Source of the DNA: Desulfobacterales bacterium
Lineage (GTDB): Bacteria > Desulfobacterota > Desulfobacteria > Desulfobacterales > Desulfosalsimonadaceae
Assembly: GCA_007135795.1 (NCBI GenBank)
Contig: SLIE01000337.1
Location: 1 to 5,227, forward strand
Direction of reading: 5' to 3'
Length of the DNA: 5,227 bases
Shown here: piece by piece, positions 1 through 5,227 of the stretch
Layout: every line of letters begins with the position of its first letter
How positions within the stretch are numbered: position 1 is the stretch's first letter
Notes under the pieces: generated by a model
Database searches by the model: none
What the model saw: only the letters and a program-made list of their open reading frames with translations
What the model was told of the DNA's origin: nothing
Made by a program: the position numbers and the translations under genes

Positions 1-849
1 GTTTACCTGAGCTATGCCGCAAGCGGTGAACGGCCTGGCCAGTATGCCACCCACGTTGGTCGTGGCCGGCTCGACATTGGCGGAACCAGCCTCACGGAAT
101 TTGAAGTGCTCCTTATTGCAACACCCTTTGCCGGTACGGACGCCCATTTTGGGTCACGCCTGGTTTTCGACGAGCAAAACCTGCTCTACATAACTTCAGG
201 CGACCGCAGGGAGCGGGATTCGGCCCAGGATCTCACAAGCCTTCATGGCAAGACCCTGCGCATCCATGACGATGGCGCCATCCCGGAGGACAATCCTTTT
301 GTCGGTGCGGAAGATGCCCACCCGGCAATATACAGCTACGGGCATCGCAATGCCCAGGGAATGGCAATACACCCCGAAACAGGGGATATCTGGCAGAATG
401 AACACGGTGAATTTGCCGGGGACGAGATCAATGTGCTTGAAAAAGGGGGAAACTTCGGCTGGCCCATTGCCACCTATGGCCGCGAATATAGCGATCAGAG
501 CGAAATCGGGGTTTTCCCGCCGGAACACGATGAGACTGTCGAACCGGTTTATTACTGGGTGGAGGACGACGGGTTGCCGCCATCCGGGATGACATTCTAC
601 CAGGGGGAGGCCTTTGAAAACTGGCGGGGGAACCTTTTTATCGGCGCCATCCGGGATCAATATATCGTCCGCTTTGTAGTCAACGGACGGGAATTGTTCA
701 AAGAAGAACGCCTTTTGGAAAACCGGGGCTGGCGAATCCGGGACGTGCGTGTAAGCCCGGTCGACGGGTTCCTGTATGTGCTGGTCGACGCCCCTGATGC
801 GCCGCTCGTCAGGATCAGTACGGAAGAGAATCGGGACACGCAGGAATGA
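1..849 (+). CDS. PQQ-dependent sugar dehydrogenase (glucose/sorbosone dehydrogenase family), 3' part
   Basis: The frame is open from the first base and stops at TGA 847-849, giving 282 residues of the C-terminal part; the start and any signal peptide lie outside the window. The protein matches the soluble aldose sugar dehydrogenase (YliI/Asd, GSDH) beta-propeller family, which oxidises sugars with PQQ and calcium, usually in the periplasm. Recognisable blocks, numbered from the first visible codon, are HFGSRLVF followed by an ITSGDR segment (about 48-65), YSYGHRNAQGM (111-121; the Arg-Asn pair of this block is a PQQ contact in the family), EHG with GDEIN (134-144), GGNFGWP with a TYGREYS segment (about 149-164), PVYYWV (about 183-188), PPSGMTFY, and WRGNLFIGAI (about 209-218). 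The loop after EHG reads EFA where relatives commonly have PRG or PQG. The family is usually around 350-400 residues, so roughly the first quarter is missing. The sugar substrate cannot be told from this part. Confidence 0.92.
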   Translation, partial: VYLSYAASGERPGQYATHVGRGRLDIGGTSLTEFEVLLIATPFAGTDAHFGSRLVFDEQNLLYITSGDRRERDSAQDLTSLHGKTLRIHDDGAIPEDNPFVGAEDAHPAIYSYGHRNAQGMAIHPETGDIWQNEHGEFAGDEINVLEKGGNFGWPIATYGREYSDQSEIGVFPPEHDETVEPVYYWVEDDGLPPSGMTFYQGEAFENWRGNLFIGAIRDQYIVRFVVNGRELFKEERLLENRGWRIRDVRVSPVDGFLYVLVDAPDAPLVRISTEENRDTQE

Positions 850-959
850 TGAAGTGAATCGGTTAAGCCCCACCTGCTTCATTGTAGCGATTTTGCATTC
901 GTTCGGGATACTTTGCAGATTTGATGCCTTTTCACGCGTGCATCTGTTTTGAAATCCTA
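850..959. other. Convergent intergenic spacer
   Basis: This 110-bp spacer lies between the ends of the PQQ dehydrogenase (+) and the DUF1566 gene (-). I see no clear rho-independent terminator on either strand. A weak imperfect inverted repeat (ATGC/GCAT arms near 923-943) has no T-tract that would make it a convincing terminator. Confidence 0.5.
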
Positions 960-1490
960 TCAATTTCCCGACAACGTTTGCACAAAACAGCTGATATGCG
1001 CCTGGATGTCCTCGTCATCGTCAGGAAGGCGACCACCAAAAACATCACGGACCGCCCGCACATAATGCATCTCCTGTTTATGCCGCTGGGACTCAAAACC
1101 ATTTGAAAAATATATCACCCAGGCAGAATCCCGGGAAGAAGCAGGATCAACCGTGGTGGATGTCCAAAAATACGCACTGGTAACACCGGTAAAAGCATTT
1201 CCGCCGGGTAGCGGCTCATCCAGCGCTTTTACCAGGGTCCGCAAGGCTTCTCTGTCCGGCACCCGCCAGTCCCCGTACCCCGCCAGGGTAAGCTGCCCGG
1301 CGTAGGTTCGGGCGTTTTCAAAAGTGTACTGTTGATCCGGTACTTTTTTCTGCCACATGTAACCAGTATCGGTGTCCGTTACCGTGCCGTCACCGTTATC
1401 GATTAAACCTGCCCCGGCAAAAGCGGATGTACCCACCCATAGAACAAACAGGCACAACCAGAAAAACCGGTTCGAAATTATTCGGTTCAT
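960..1490 (-). CDS. Small exported DUF1566 (Lcl C-terminal-like) domain protein
   Basis: The 176-residue protein begins with MNRIISNRFFWLCLF, a typical Sec signal peptide: a short basic start, a hydrophobic core at about 9-20, and a likely AFA|G cleavage after Ala25. The mature part is essentially one DUF1566/Lcl_C domain. It opens with the family signature DNGDGTVTDTDTGYMWQ (31-47), then GYGDWRVPDREAL (71-83), YFWTSTT (107-113), AWVIYFSNG (123-131) and YVRAVRD (143-149). A short acidic tail (DDDED, 157-161) and a lone Cys168 follow. The domain is common in secreted or surface proteins of proteobacteria and its biochemical role is not established. The frame extends upstream to a TTG at 1515-1517, but the ATG at 1488-1490 is preferred: it starts the signal peptide directly and has AGGGGTG (1503-1509) 12 nt upstream, a somewhat long spacing. 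The gene appears to be transcribed alone. Confidence 0.83.
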   Translation of the reverse strand: MNRIISNRFFWLCLFVLWVGTSAFAGAGLIDNGDGTVTDTDTGYMWQKKVPDQQYTFENARTYAGQLTLAGYGDWRVPDREALRTLVKALDEPLPGGNAFTGVTSAYFWTSTTVDPASSRDSAWVIYFSNGFESQRHKQEMHYVRAVRDVFGGRLPDDDEDIQAHISCFVQTLSGN

Positions 1491-1519
1491 GAATCTTACG
1501 ATCACCCCTGCTGACAATT

Positions 1520-1540
1520 CTCCCGCATTTTATACGGGAG
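1520..1540. repeat. 9-bp inverted repeat upstream of the DUF1566 gene
   Basis: Arms CTCCCGCAT (1520-1528) and ATACGGGAG (1532-1540) are separated by TTT. They pair over nine positions, with one G-U wobble as RNA or one mismatch as DNA. The repeat is centred about 40 bp upstream of the DUF1566 start codon. Its middle reads TATAAA on the minus strand, which resembles a -10 element, although no good -35 lies 17 bp upstream. It could be an operator or a 5'-leader hairpin; the sequence alone does not decide. Confidence 0.45.
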
Positions 1541-1830
1541 CGCCTGTTGCGAGGACCTGAAAACTTCCGGGCTTTGGCGCATATATAATTATTGTGTTCA
1601 GATGAAAAATTTGTTCGAGCCTGAAGACAAGAAAATACGAAATCAGGTATAGGAAAAAAACAAAGCGCTATTGAACAAATCAGCCATTTCTGAATGCACA
1701 CTAGTTCTTGCAGGCGTATTTCGCTGGAACCCCCGGTCTGCCTGTATTCAGGCACATTCCAAAGCGGTCGGCGTCATACCCGTACACGTAATTTTCGCGC
1801 ACTATAGCCTAACGTGTCACCGACGGAAAG
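1541..1830. other. Noncoding stretch without recognisable gene
   Basis: About 290 bp between the DUF1566 upstream region and the terminator. No open frame here has a convincing start, Shine-Dalgarno sequence or recognisable product. Small structures visible are a perfect TGCCTG/CAGGCA hairpin with a TATT loop (1739-1754), with no T-tract, and ACACGT/ACGTGT arms 22 bp apart (1784-1817). An AT-rich patch (1580-1593) could hold a minus-strand -10 box for the DUF1566 gene, but no matching -35 is evident. Confidence 0.5.
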
Positions 1831-1831
1831 G

Positions 1832-1872
1832 AAAAAAAAACAACCCGGGAAAAATATCTTCATACCCGGGTT
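1832..1872 (-). terminator. Rho-independent terminator of the ferredoxin gene
   Basis: On the minus strand a perfect 8-bp stem, AACCCGGG with CCCGGGTT (plus-strand arms 1842-1849 and 1865-1872), encloses a 15-nt loop. It is followed by G and then nine T residues (plus-strand A run 1832-1840). It lies about 45 bp beyond the ferredoxin stop codon, as expected for the end of a reductase-ferredoxin transcript. The plus strand also carries TTTATTTT after the stem, so weak termination in the other direction is possible, though no plus-strand gene reads into it. Confidence 0.85.
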
Positions 1873-1915
1873 TATTTTCATCATTCATCAGCGCTTATTC
1901 AATGTTCAGCGGCGA

Positions 1916-2182
1916 TCACAGGTCCAGCACCACATCGGTTAAAGGTACCGATACGCAGGGAAGTATGAAATTCTGCTCTTTTTCGTCATCGTCCAGTCCG
2001 TCCTCGACTTCCATTTCGACTTTGCCGGAAAGCAATTTAACCTTGCAGGTTCCGCATATGCCCGCTTCACATTCGGTTTCAATCTCGATCCCGTTCGCTT
2101 CGGCCAGGTCCAGAAGGGTTTCGTACGAGGCATCCCACGGCACTTTTTTACCGGATACTTTAAACTCAACCTGAATTGCCAT
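1916..2182 (-). CDS. Plant-type [2Fe-2S] ferredoxin
   Basis: This 88-residue single-domain protein is a soluble one-electron carrier. The cluster ligands are Cys38, Cys43 and Cys46 in CEAGICGTC, and Cys76 in ILPCVS, giving the classic Cx4Cx2C...C arrangement of the beta-grasp (Fer2) fold. The acidic stretch EVEDGLDDDEKE (58-69) before the last Cys is like the ferredoxin domains that end flavohaemoglobin-like and HCR-type oxidoreductases, here as a stand-alone protein. The length is normal for the fold and there is no signal peptide or membrane segment, so it should be cytoplasmic. The ATG at 2180-2182 is set by AAGGAG (2190-2195) at a 7-nt spacing; a nearer ATG inside that region is out of frame. 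It lies 130 bp downstream of the TrxR-like gene on the same strand and is followed by a strong terminator. A natural inference is that it exchanges electrons with that flavoprotein, but this is not proven by sequence. Confidence 0.93.
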   Translation of the reverse strand: MAIQVEFKVSGKKVPWDASYETLLDLAEANGIEIETECEAGICGTCKVKLLSGKVEMEVEDGLDDDEKEQNFILPCVSVPLTDVVLDL

Positions 2183-2189
2183 TTTCCAT

Positions 2190-2195
2190 CTCCTT
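2190..2195 (-). promoter_or_regulatory. Ribosome binding site of the ferredoxin gene
   Basis: AAGGAG on the minus strand lies 7 nt before the ATG at 2182. It decides between two nearby ATGs, since the other one overlaps this site and is in a different frame. Confidence 0.8.
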
Positions 2196-2312
2196 TAAAG
2201 TCGATTACAGAACATCGCTGGTGCAACCATCTTTATAAATAATTGCATCCTCGCTAAAGTCGTCGAGACATGACGTTTTTACCTCAAGTATTTTTAAACG
2301 GCGCGTTGCGCT

Positions 2313-3224
2313 TTATTCCGTGCGTTTGCGCTTTCGAACATAAGATGCGGCTTCGAGGCCTGCGATACAGCCTTCTCCAACGGATTTGGCGACCTGCCAC
2401 GGCGGGCCGCAGATATCGCCGGCTGCAAATACTCCAGGCAGACTGGTTTCCTGCTTCTTGTTGACGGCAATATACTTCATGGTGTCATCAAGAGAAATCC
2501 CCATTTTCATAGCAAAATCGACCGCTCCCCTTGCCCCCAGCTCGACAAAAACACCGGCTACCCCGAGTCGGGTATCATCATCCAGGACCAATCCGGTTAC
2601 ACCGGTGTCGTCGCCCTCTATCTCCGACACCTTGCGCGACTCATGAACCATCACTTCACTTTGCCTCAGCTTTTCGGCAAGGTACTCGTCCACCTCCAGC
2701 TGCTCGCAGACCATATGGACATCACTTGCGTAAAATATCATAGTCAAGGCGGCGCCCACCGCGGCACTGCCGCAACCAATCACGGCCACGGGATCCCCTT
2801 TGAACATGGGACCGTCGCAATCGACGCAATAGCTTACCCCCCGCCCGACATAATCTTTCTCCCCCGCCACGCCCAACTTGTTCCGGGATATCCCCATGGC
2901 CAGAATCAGTGCATATGCCTTCAGTACCTCACCGCCCGCAGCCTCTACCACGTAATGATCATTCTCGGCGCTCAGCGTCATGACGTCCTTCGCCAGAAAC
3001 GTCACCCCGGATTCTTCTGCCCGGGCAAGGGCGACTTTAATCATATCCGAACCGGATTGCGCCTCGAGACAACAGAAATTCTCAATGTGAGCATTAAAAA
3101 TGCTGCTCTTCGAGGGCTGACCCAAAACCAGGACAGAGACTTTGCGCCGAATCGCATGTATGGCCGCCTGCAAACCCGCCGGCCCTGAGCCCAGAATAAT
3201 CACATCGTAAAAAGATTCACTCAT
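2313..3224 (-). CDS. Thioredoxin-reductase-like FAD/NAD(P)-dependent oxidoreductase
   Basis: The 303-residue protein has the length and two-domain order of low-Mr thioredoxin reductases. The FAD-binding Rossmann motif GSGPAG is at 12-17, the redox dithiol C133-V-D-C136 with following DG is in the central domain, a second Rossmann motif GCGSAA is at 150-155, and the FAD-closing block GVFAAGD (264-270) is followed by WQVAKSVGEG (276-285). Two deviations stand out. The NADPH 2'-phosphate signature VHLIHRRD of E. coli TrxB is here VHMVCEQL (169-176), so Arg-Arg becomes Glu-Gln. The usual IENFPG near the flavin is IENFCC (Cys51-Cys52). The first argues against NADPH as donor and favours NADH or a protein donor such as ferredoxin, as in ferredoxin-dependent flavin thioredoxin reductases (FFTR). 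No thioredoxin gene is visible nearby, so the substrate is unassigned. AAGGAG (3234-3239) lies 9 nt before the ATG. The [2Fe-2S] ferredoxin gene follows on the same strand after 130 bp with no clear terminator between, so co-transcription is likely. Confidence 0.9.
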   Translation of the reverse strand: MSESFYDVIILGSGPAGLQAAIHAIRRKVSVLVLGQPSKSSIFNAHIENFCCLEAQSGSDMIKVALARAEESGVTFLAKDVMTLSAENDHYVVEAAGGEVLKAYALILAMGISRNKLGVAGEKDYVGRGVSYCVDCDGPMFKGDPVAVIGCGSAAVGAALTMIFYASDVHMVCEQLEVDEYLAEKLRQSEVMVHESRKVSEIEGDDTGVTGLVLDDDTRLGVAGVFVELGARGAVDFAMKMGISLDDTMKYIAVNKKQETSLPGVFAAGDICGPPWQVAKSVGEGCIAGLEAASYVRKRKRTE

Positions 3225-3233
3225 TGGTTTTTG

Positions 3234-3239
3234 CTCCTT
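3234..3239 (-). promoter_or_regulatory. Ribosome binding site of the TrxR-like gene
   Basis: AAGGAG on the minus strand sits 9 nt upstream of the ATG at 3222-3224, supporting that start. Confidence 0.75.
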
Positions 3240-3308
3240 CTCTCATTCTTCAAACCATAACAGGGACGCCGGGTCACACTTCATTTTATTCAACCGGCAT
3301 TAGTATAG

Positions 3309-3337
3309 AATGTATTGGCTGATATCTTCCGTGTCAA
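3309..3337 (-). promoter_or_regulatory. Candidate sigma-70 promoter for the reductase-ferredoxin genes
   Basis: On the minus strand a perfect TTGACA -35 box (plus 3332-3337) is followed after exactly 17 bp by TACATT (plus 3309-3314), four of six matches to TATAAT. This would give a leader of about 80 nt before the flavoprotein start. A TATACT a few bases further on (plus 3302-3307) is a closer -10 match but lies 24 bp from the -35. The call rests on motif match and position only. Confidence 0.45.
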
Positions 3338-3385
3338 TCCCATATGAGAACGACATCCATCTGGTTGCATCACCAATATTGCCTG

Positions 3386-3414
3386 CATAATATTAAGAAT
3401 ACCGTGATTATAAT
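3386..3414 (+). promoter_or_regulatory. Candidate promoter for PEP synthase
   Basis: A perfect TATAAT (3409-3414) with TG four bases upstream (3405-3406) lies 29 bp before the PEP synthase ATG, which would leave a short leader. The -35 position (about 3386-3391, CATAAT) matches poorly, so activity would depend on the strong -10 or an activator. A TTGCCT at 3379-3384 is too far away (24 bp). The region is AT-rich, so chance matches are likely. Confidence 0.35.
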
Positions 3415-3430
3415 ATCAAACGCCATGCGC

Positions 3431-3436
3431 AAGGAG
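3431..3436 (+). promoter_or_regulatory. Ribosome binding site of PEP synthase
   Basis: AAGGAG lies 7 nt before the ATG at 3444 and fixes the start. The resulting N-terminus (MFIRWFDDI) leads straight into the conserved GGKNASLGE block, as in other PEP synthases. Confidence 0.8.
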
Positions 3437-3443
3437 AGACATC

Positions 3444-5227
3444 ATGTTCATTCGCTGGTTTGACGATATCAATTCAGAAGACGCCAGCGAGGTGGGTGGT
3501 AAAAACGCCTCACTGGGTGAGATGATCGGTGCATTGAAGGAAAAAAACATCAATGTCCCTGACGGGTTTGCCACAACGGCAGAGGCGTATTGGACGTTTA
3601 TGGAAAGAAACGAAATCCTTGACAAGGTCAGGGAGCAACTCGACGCACTCAATTCCGGCAAACCTTTAAAAAAAGTGGGCGAAGCGATCCGCAACCTTTT
3701 CAAAGCATCTGAGTTTCCTGATGAAATCGCCCGTGATATAAAGAAAGCGTACAAAGAACTCTGCAACCGTTACGACACGGAAACCGTGGATGTCGCAGTA
3801 CGCAGTTCGGCCACGGCGGAAGACCTGCCGCAGGCGAGTTTTGCGGGCCAGCAGGAAACATACCTCAACATCAGCGGCGAAAACGACCTCATGGACGCCT
3901 GCCGGAAGTGTTACGCCTCGCTCTTCACGGATCGCGCGATCATCTACCGTCAGGAACAGGGATTTGATCACATGAAAGTGGCCTTGTCCGTGGGAATACA
4001 GAAAATGGTACGCGCCGACCAGGCTGGGGCCGGCGTCATCTTCTCCATTGACATGGAAACAGGGTTTCCAGATGTGGTGGTCATCAATGCCGCGTGGGGG
4101 CTTGGTGAAAATGTGGTCGGCGGGACCGTTATCCCCGATCGCTACACGGTTTTCAAACCCCTGCTGGCCGATGAAAAGCTCACCCCGATCATCGAGCGAC
4201 ACCTCGGGGAGAAGGAAAAAAAGATGATATATGCCGAAGGCGGGGGGAAAAGCACGCGGAATATCGACACCCCGACCCGGGAACGGCGGCGTTTTGTCCT
4301 CAGTAAAGCGGAGATTCTCCAACTGGCGCGCTGGACGGTCGACATCGAGAATCACTATAAAAAACCGATGGATATTGAATGGGCAAAAGATGGACAGACC
4401 GGCAAGCTGTTTATCGTCCAGGCTCGCCCGGAGACGGTACAATCTCAAAAAACCACGCAGAGCCTGAAAAATTACACCCTTAAAGATAAAGGGAAAGTGC
4501 TTGTCTCCGGCCTTGCCATTGGCCAGGCCATTGCCACGGGAAAGGTCAACCGGATTATCCGGACCGAGGAGATGGACAGTTTTGAGGAAGGTTCGATCCT
4601 GGTTACCGGGATGACCGATCCGGATTGGGTCCCGATCATGAAAAAAGCCGCCGGGATCATCACCGACCAGGGGGGGAGCACCAGCCATGCCGCGATCGTG
4701 AGCCGCGAACTGGGGGTTGCGGCAATTGTCGGGACGGGAGAAGCGACCGACCATCTCCATGACGATCAGGAAATCACCCTTTCCTGCGCCGAAGGGGATA
4801 CCGGCTACGTGTACGAGGGGATACTCGATTACGAGGAATCAGAGATCAATTTCAAGGAGATTCCCGAGACCCGGACAAGCATAATGATCAACATTGCCAG
4901 CCCCGCAGCATCGTTCAAATGGTGGCAGCTCCCCTGTGACGGCATCGGGCTCGCCCGTATGGAATTCATTATCAACAATGCCATCAAAATCCATCCCATG
5001 GCACTGGTGCATTTCGACCGGGTGGAAGATAAAAAGGCCCGAAAAGCGATCGACACCCTGACGCGGGGGTATTCGGACAAAACCGCGTATTTCGTGGACC
5101 ACCTGGCCGAAGGAATCGCCAAAATCGCCGCCCCGTGGCATCCTCACGAGGTCATTGTCCGGATGAGCGATTTCAAGACCAATGAGTATGCCAACCTGAT
5201 CGGCGGCAAATCGTTTGAACCGCATGA
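3444..5227 (+). CDS. ppsA: Phosphoenolpyruvate synthase (pyruvate, water dikinase), 5' part
   Basis: The frame is open from ATG 3444 to the window end: 594 codons plus two bases, of about 790 in the E. coli enzyme. It converts pyruvate, ATP and water to PEP, AMP and phosphate, the gluconeogenic entry from pyruvate, in the cytoplasm. The ATP-grasp domain (about 10-335) shows GGKNASLGE (18-26), VRSSATAEDLP with SFAGQQET (119-139), WGLGENVVGG (218-227) and PMDIEWAKDG with VQARPET (308-331). The swivelling phosphohistidine domain (about 350-460) has GGSTSHAAIVSRELG, with catalytic His415 (E. coli His421). Thr413 is at the site that PEP synthase regulatory proteins phosphorylate in relatives. The C-terminal TIM barrel begins near 475, with CDGIGLARMEFII (498-510) and VIVRMSDFKTNEYANL (570-585), and is cut by the window edge at FEPH. 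The order and spacing are those of PpsA rather than pyruvate, phosphate dikinase. No frameshift is seen. It is divergent from the reductase-ferredoxin genes. Confidence 0.96.
   Translation, partial: MFIRWFDDINSEDASEVGGKNASLGEMIGALKEKNINVPDGFATTAEAYWTFMERNEILDKVREQLDALNSGKPLKKVGEAIRNLFKASEFPDEIARDIKKAYKELCNRYDTETVDVAVRSSATAEDLPQASFAGQQETYLNISGENDLMDACRKCYASLFTDRAIIYRQEQGFDHMKVALSVGIQKMVRADQAGAGVIFSIDMETGFPDVVVINAAWGLGENVVGGTVIPDRYTVFKPLLADEKLTPIIERHLGEKEKKMIYAEGGGKSTRNIDTPTRERRRFVLSKAEILQLARWTVDIENHYKKPMDIEWAKDGQTGKLFIVQARPETVQSQKTTQSLKNYTLKDKGKVLVSGLAIGQAIATGKVNRIIRTEEMDSFEEGSILVTGMTDPDWVPIMKKAAGIITDQGGSTSHAAIVSRELGVAAIVGTGEATDHLHDDQEITLSCAEGDTGYVYEGILDYEESEINFKEIPETRTSIMINIASPAASFKWWQLPCDGIGLARMEFIINNAIKIHPMALVHFDRVEDKKARKAIDTLTRGYSDKTAYFVDHLAEGIAKIAAPWHPHEVIVRMSDFKTNEYANLIGGKSFEPH

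Noticed and set aside
196..963. 255-codon minus-strand open frame
   Set aside because: It is antisense to the PQQ dehydrogenase, with no recognisable domain, and it runs into the DUF1566 gene's 3' end. It is taken as a shadow.
1613..1621. GTTCGAGCC resembling a tRNA T-loop
   Set aside because: No pairing T-stem, acceptor stem or anticodon arm can be found around it.
1739..1754. TGCCTG/CAGGCA hairpin as a terminator
   Set aside because: The stem is perfect, but no T-tract follows on either strand.
1396..1755. 119-codon minus-strand frame covering part of the gap upstream of the DUF1566 gene
   Set aside because: It overlaps the signal-peptide region of the DUF1566 gene in another frame, shows no family motif, and has no convincing ribosome site.
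1671..2174. 167-codon plus-strand frame running through the gap and ferredoxin region
   Set aside because: It crosses the strong terminator, is antisense to the ferredoxin and is serine-rich with low complexity, as expected of a reverse-strand shadow.
2232..2237. Minus-strand TATAAA as a separate ferredoxin promoter
   Set aside because: No acceptable -35 box is present at 16-18 bp, so a separate promoter is not supported, though it cannot be excluded.
2643..3188. 181-codon plus-strand frame
   Set aside because: It is antisense to the TrxR-like gene and has no recognisable product.
3666..4760. Long open frame (364 codons) on the minus strand
   Set aside because: It lies wholly antisense to PEP synthase, whose domains and catalytic motifs are unmistakable. 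Its product is rich in His, Pro, Arg and Phe with no recognisable family, typical of a shadow frame.

Overview
The window holds five genes from what looks like an ordinary chromosomal stretch of a Gram-negative bacterium with moderate GC. The family mix is a periplasmic-type PQQ sugar dehydrogenase, a secreted DUF1566 protein, a plant-type [2Fe-2S] ferredoxin beside a thioredoxin-reductase-like flavoprotein, and a PpsA-type phosphoenolpyruvate synthase. This suggests a Desulfobacterota or similar proteobacterial lineage. That placement is a guess from family composition; no marker gene is present.

Layout. Bases 1-849 (+) are the 3' part of a PQQ-dependent glucose/sorbosone-type dehydrogenase whose start lies upstream of the window. 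It converges on a small exported DUF1566-domain protein (960-1490, -). About 425 bp without a recognisable gene follows, holding a 9-bp inverted repeat just upstream of the DUF1566 gene and a strong hairpin-plus-T-tract terminator near 1832-1872. Next, on the minus strand, are a TrxR-like FAD oxidoreductase (2313-3224) and a [2Fe-2S] ferredoxin (1916-2182), in that transcription order and 130 bp apart. A divergent promoter region (3225-3443) separates them from phosphoenolpyruvate synthase (3444 to beyond the window end, +), of which 594 codons are present.

Function. The reductase and ferredoxin are probably co-transcribed and end at the terminator, forming a small redox module. The flavoprotein keeps a CxxC dithiol motif but lacks the His-Arg-Arg signature of NADPH-dependent thioredoxin reductases, so its electron donor is open: NADH or the adjacent ferredoxin are the main options. 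PEP synthase provides gluconeogenic PEP from pyruvate and has no evident functional link to the redox pair beyond the shared intergenic region. The PQQ dehydrogenase and the DUF1566 protein are probably independent, cell-envelope-located genes.

I see no mobile element, CRISPR array, tRNA or rRNA, and no clear new multi-gene system. The least ordinary element is the reductase-ferredoxin pair.
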